Origin: Acidobacteriota bacterium
GTDB lineage: Bacteria > Acidobacteriota > Polarisedimenticolia > J045
Assembly (NCBI GenBank): GCA_017994815.1
Contig: JAGOJY010000009.1
Span: 56,115 to 120,114 of the forward strand
DNA length: 64,000 nucleotides
Reading direction: 5' to 3'
Positions 63,718 to 64,000 of the stretch are shown here, in pieces; the stretch's first letter is position 1; each line of letters starts with the position of its first letter. Position numbers and translations under genes: made by a program. The notes below the pieces were generated by a model. It did no database searches, had not been told where the DNA came from, and was given only the letters and a program-made list of their open reading frames with translations.

Positions 63718-64000
63718 ATGGAGCAGGTGAAGGCCTTGGTCTTCGCGGCATGTCTACTGCTCTGTTGCTTGGGAGTGCTGCTGCGACTTCTCCTCGGGCG
63801 CAGGATCTTCGAGTACGTGTTCGCGCGCCTGCTTTACGACGCGCTGCATGTCGCATTCCGGAGCGCGGGGGCAATGCTGCGGGTTCCAGAAAGTTTTGCC
63901 GGTCCAATTCCAGTAAGTCTTGCCGGTCCTCGAGTCCCGGGGACAACCCCGAGACTGTCGCCGCGGAGACGTCCGAGCGTCCGCGGCGAGGGAAGGGATG
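63718..64000 (+). CDS. Small membrane protein, 3' end beyond window
   Basis: Open from the ATG at 63718 (GGAG five bases upstream) to the window edge, at least 94 residues. An N-terminal TM segment (LVFAACLLLCCLGVLLRLLL, about 7-26) is followed by a basic amphipathic stretch. From 63884 the coding sequence runs through a 24-bp-period repeat and a hairpin, giving S-F-A-G-P-I-P-V-S-L-A-G-P and then a Pro/Arg-rich tail. The gene may originally have ended before the repeat. It is likely the third gene of the sigma-54 operon. Confidence 0.5.
   Translation, partial: MEQVKALVFAACLLLCCLGVLLRLLLGRRIFEYVFARLLYDALHVAFRSAGAMLRVPESFAGPIPVSLAGPRVPGTTPRLSPRRRPSVRGEGRD
63884..63956. repeat. Short tandem repeat followed by hairpin at the window edge
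   Basis: Two 22-bp copies (63884-63905 and 63908-63929; TTCCAG...GCCGGTCC) differ at two positions and are separated by two bases. Then AGTCCCGGGG/CCCCGAGACT (63933-63942, 63947-63956) makes a 10-bp stem with one mismatch and an ACAA loop. Together they look like the end of a repetitive element or a mobile-element boundary that continues outside the window. Confidence 0.5.

Overview
The window is a uniformly GC-rich (roughly 70% by eye), gene-dense bacterial segment. It carries Gram-negative hallmarks: an RND efflux tripartite set, lipoproteins, an outer-membrane beta-barrel and type IV pilus-type minor pilins. Kinase-TPR fusions, FG-GAP/VCBS proteins, paired sigma-54 activators, PPi-type phosphofructokinase, a pilus-associated ABC transporter and multiheme cytochromes fit Acidobacteriota, Myxococcota or a related deep soil/sediment lineage. 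The sequence alone does not settle the phylum. No rRNA, tRNA, CRISPR array or complete insertion sequence was seen.

Layout. 1-4.3 kb: truncated WecA/TagO-type sugar-phosphate transferase, a membrane-anchored thioredoxin, and a two-gene saccharopine-route lysine degradation operon. 4.4-14.5 kb: an unusual protease-rich island with two CHAT (caspase-like) proteins, a two-TM partner, a zincin with a pre-peptidase C-terminal-like tail, a 747-residue unknown protein, and a papain-like protease fused to a serine-hydrolase-like domain. 14.8-20.5 kb: RND efflux operon. 20.7-27.2 kb: family B DNA polymerase, a DUF2905 protein, a 167-bp MITE-like palindromic element, a phospholipase D-like lipoprotein, and an FAD oxidoreductase/glycosyltransferase pair.

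27.3-33.6 kb: a four-gene cluster made of a b-type membrane cytochrome, a 23-heme and a 19-heme c-type cytochrome and an outer-membrane beta-barrel. It looks like a complete inner-membrane-to-outside electron conduit. 33.6-45.7 kb: PEP-synthase regulatory kinase, an ABC/TPR/prepilin-peptidase operon, a gluzincin peptidase, a minor pilin operon and a sigma-54 activator, together a type IV pilus assembly region. 45.9-50.4 kb: cyclic-2,3-diphosphoglycerate synthase-like protein, carbamate kinase, ornithine carbamoyltransferase and PPi-phosphofructokinase. 50.4-50.8 kb: remnant of an AbiEii-type gene.

50.9-64 kb: a signalling island. It holds a Ser/Thr kinase with TPRs, two consecutive frameshifted CsgG-like genes, a giant FG-GAP sensor kinase, its NtrC-type response regulator, a methyltransferase-like membrane protein, and a lipoprotein divergent from small membrane-protein genes. 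The divergent region carries two near-consensus sigma-54 promoters facing apart, with a 22-bp-spaced direct repeat between them. The adjacent sensor/NtrC pair is the obvious candidate controller.

The best candidates for undescribed biology are the double-CHAT protease island, the 42-heme porin-cytochrome cluster, and the FG-GAP kinase/sigma-54 regulon.
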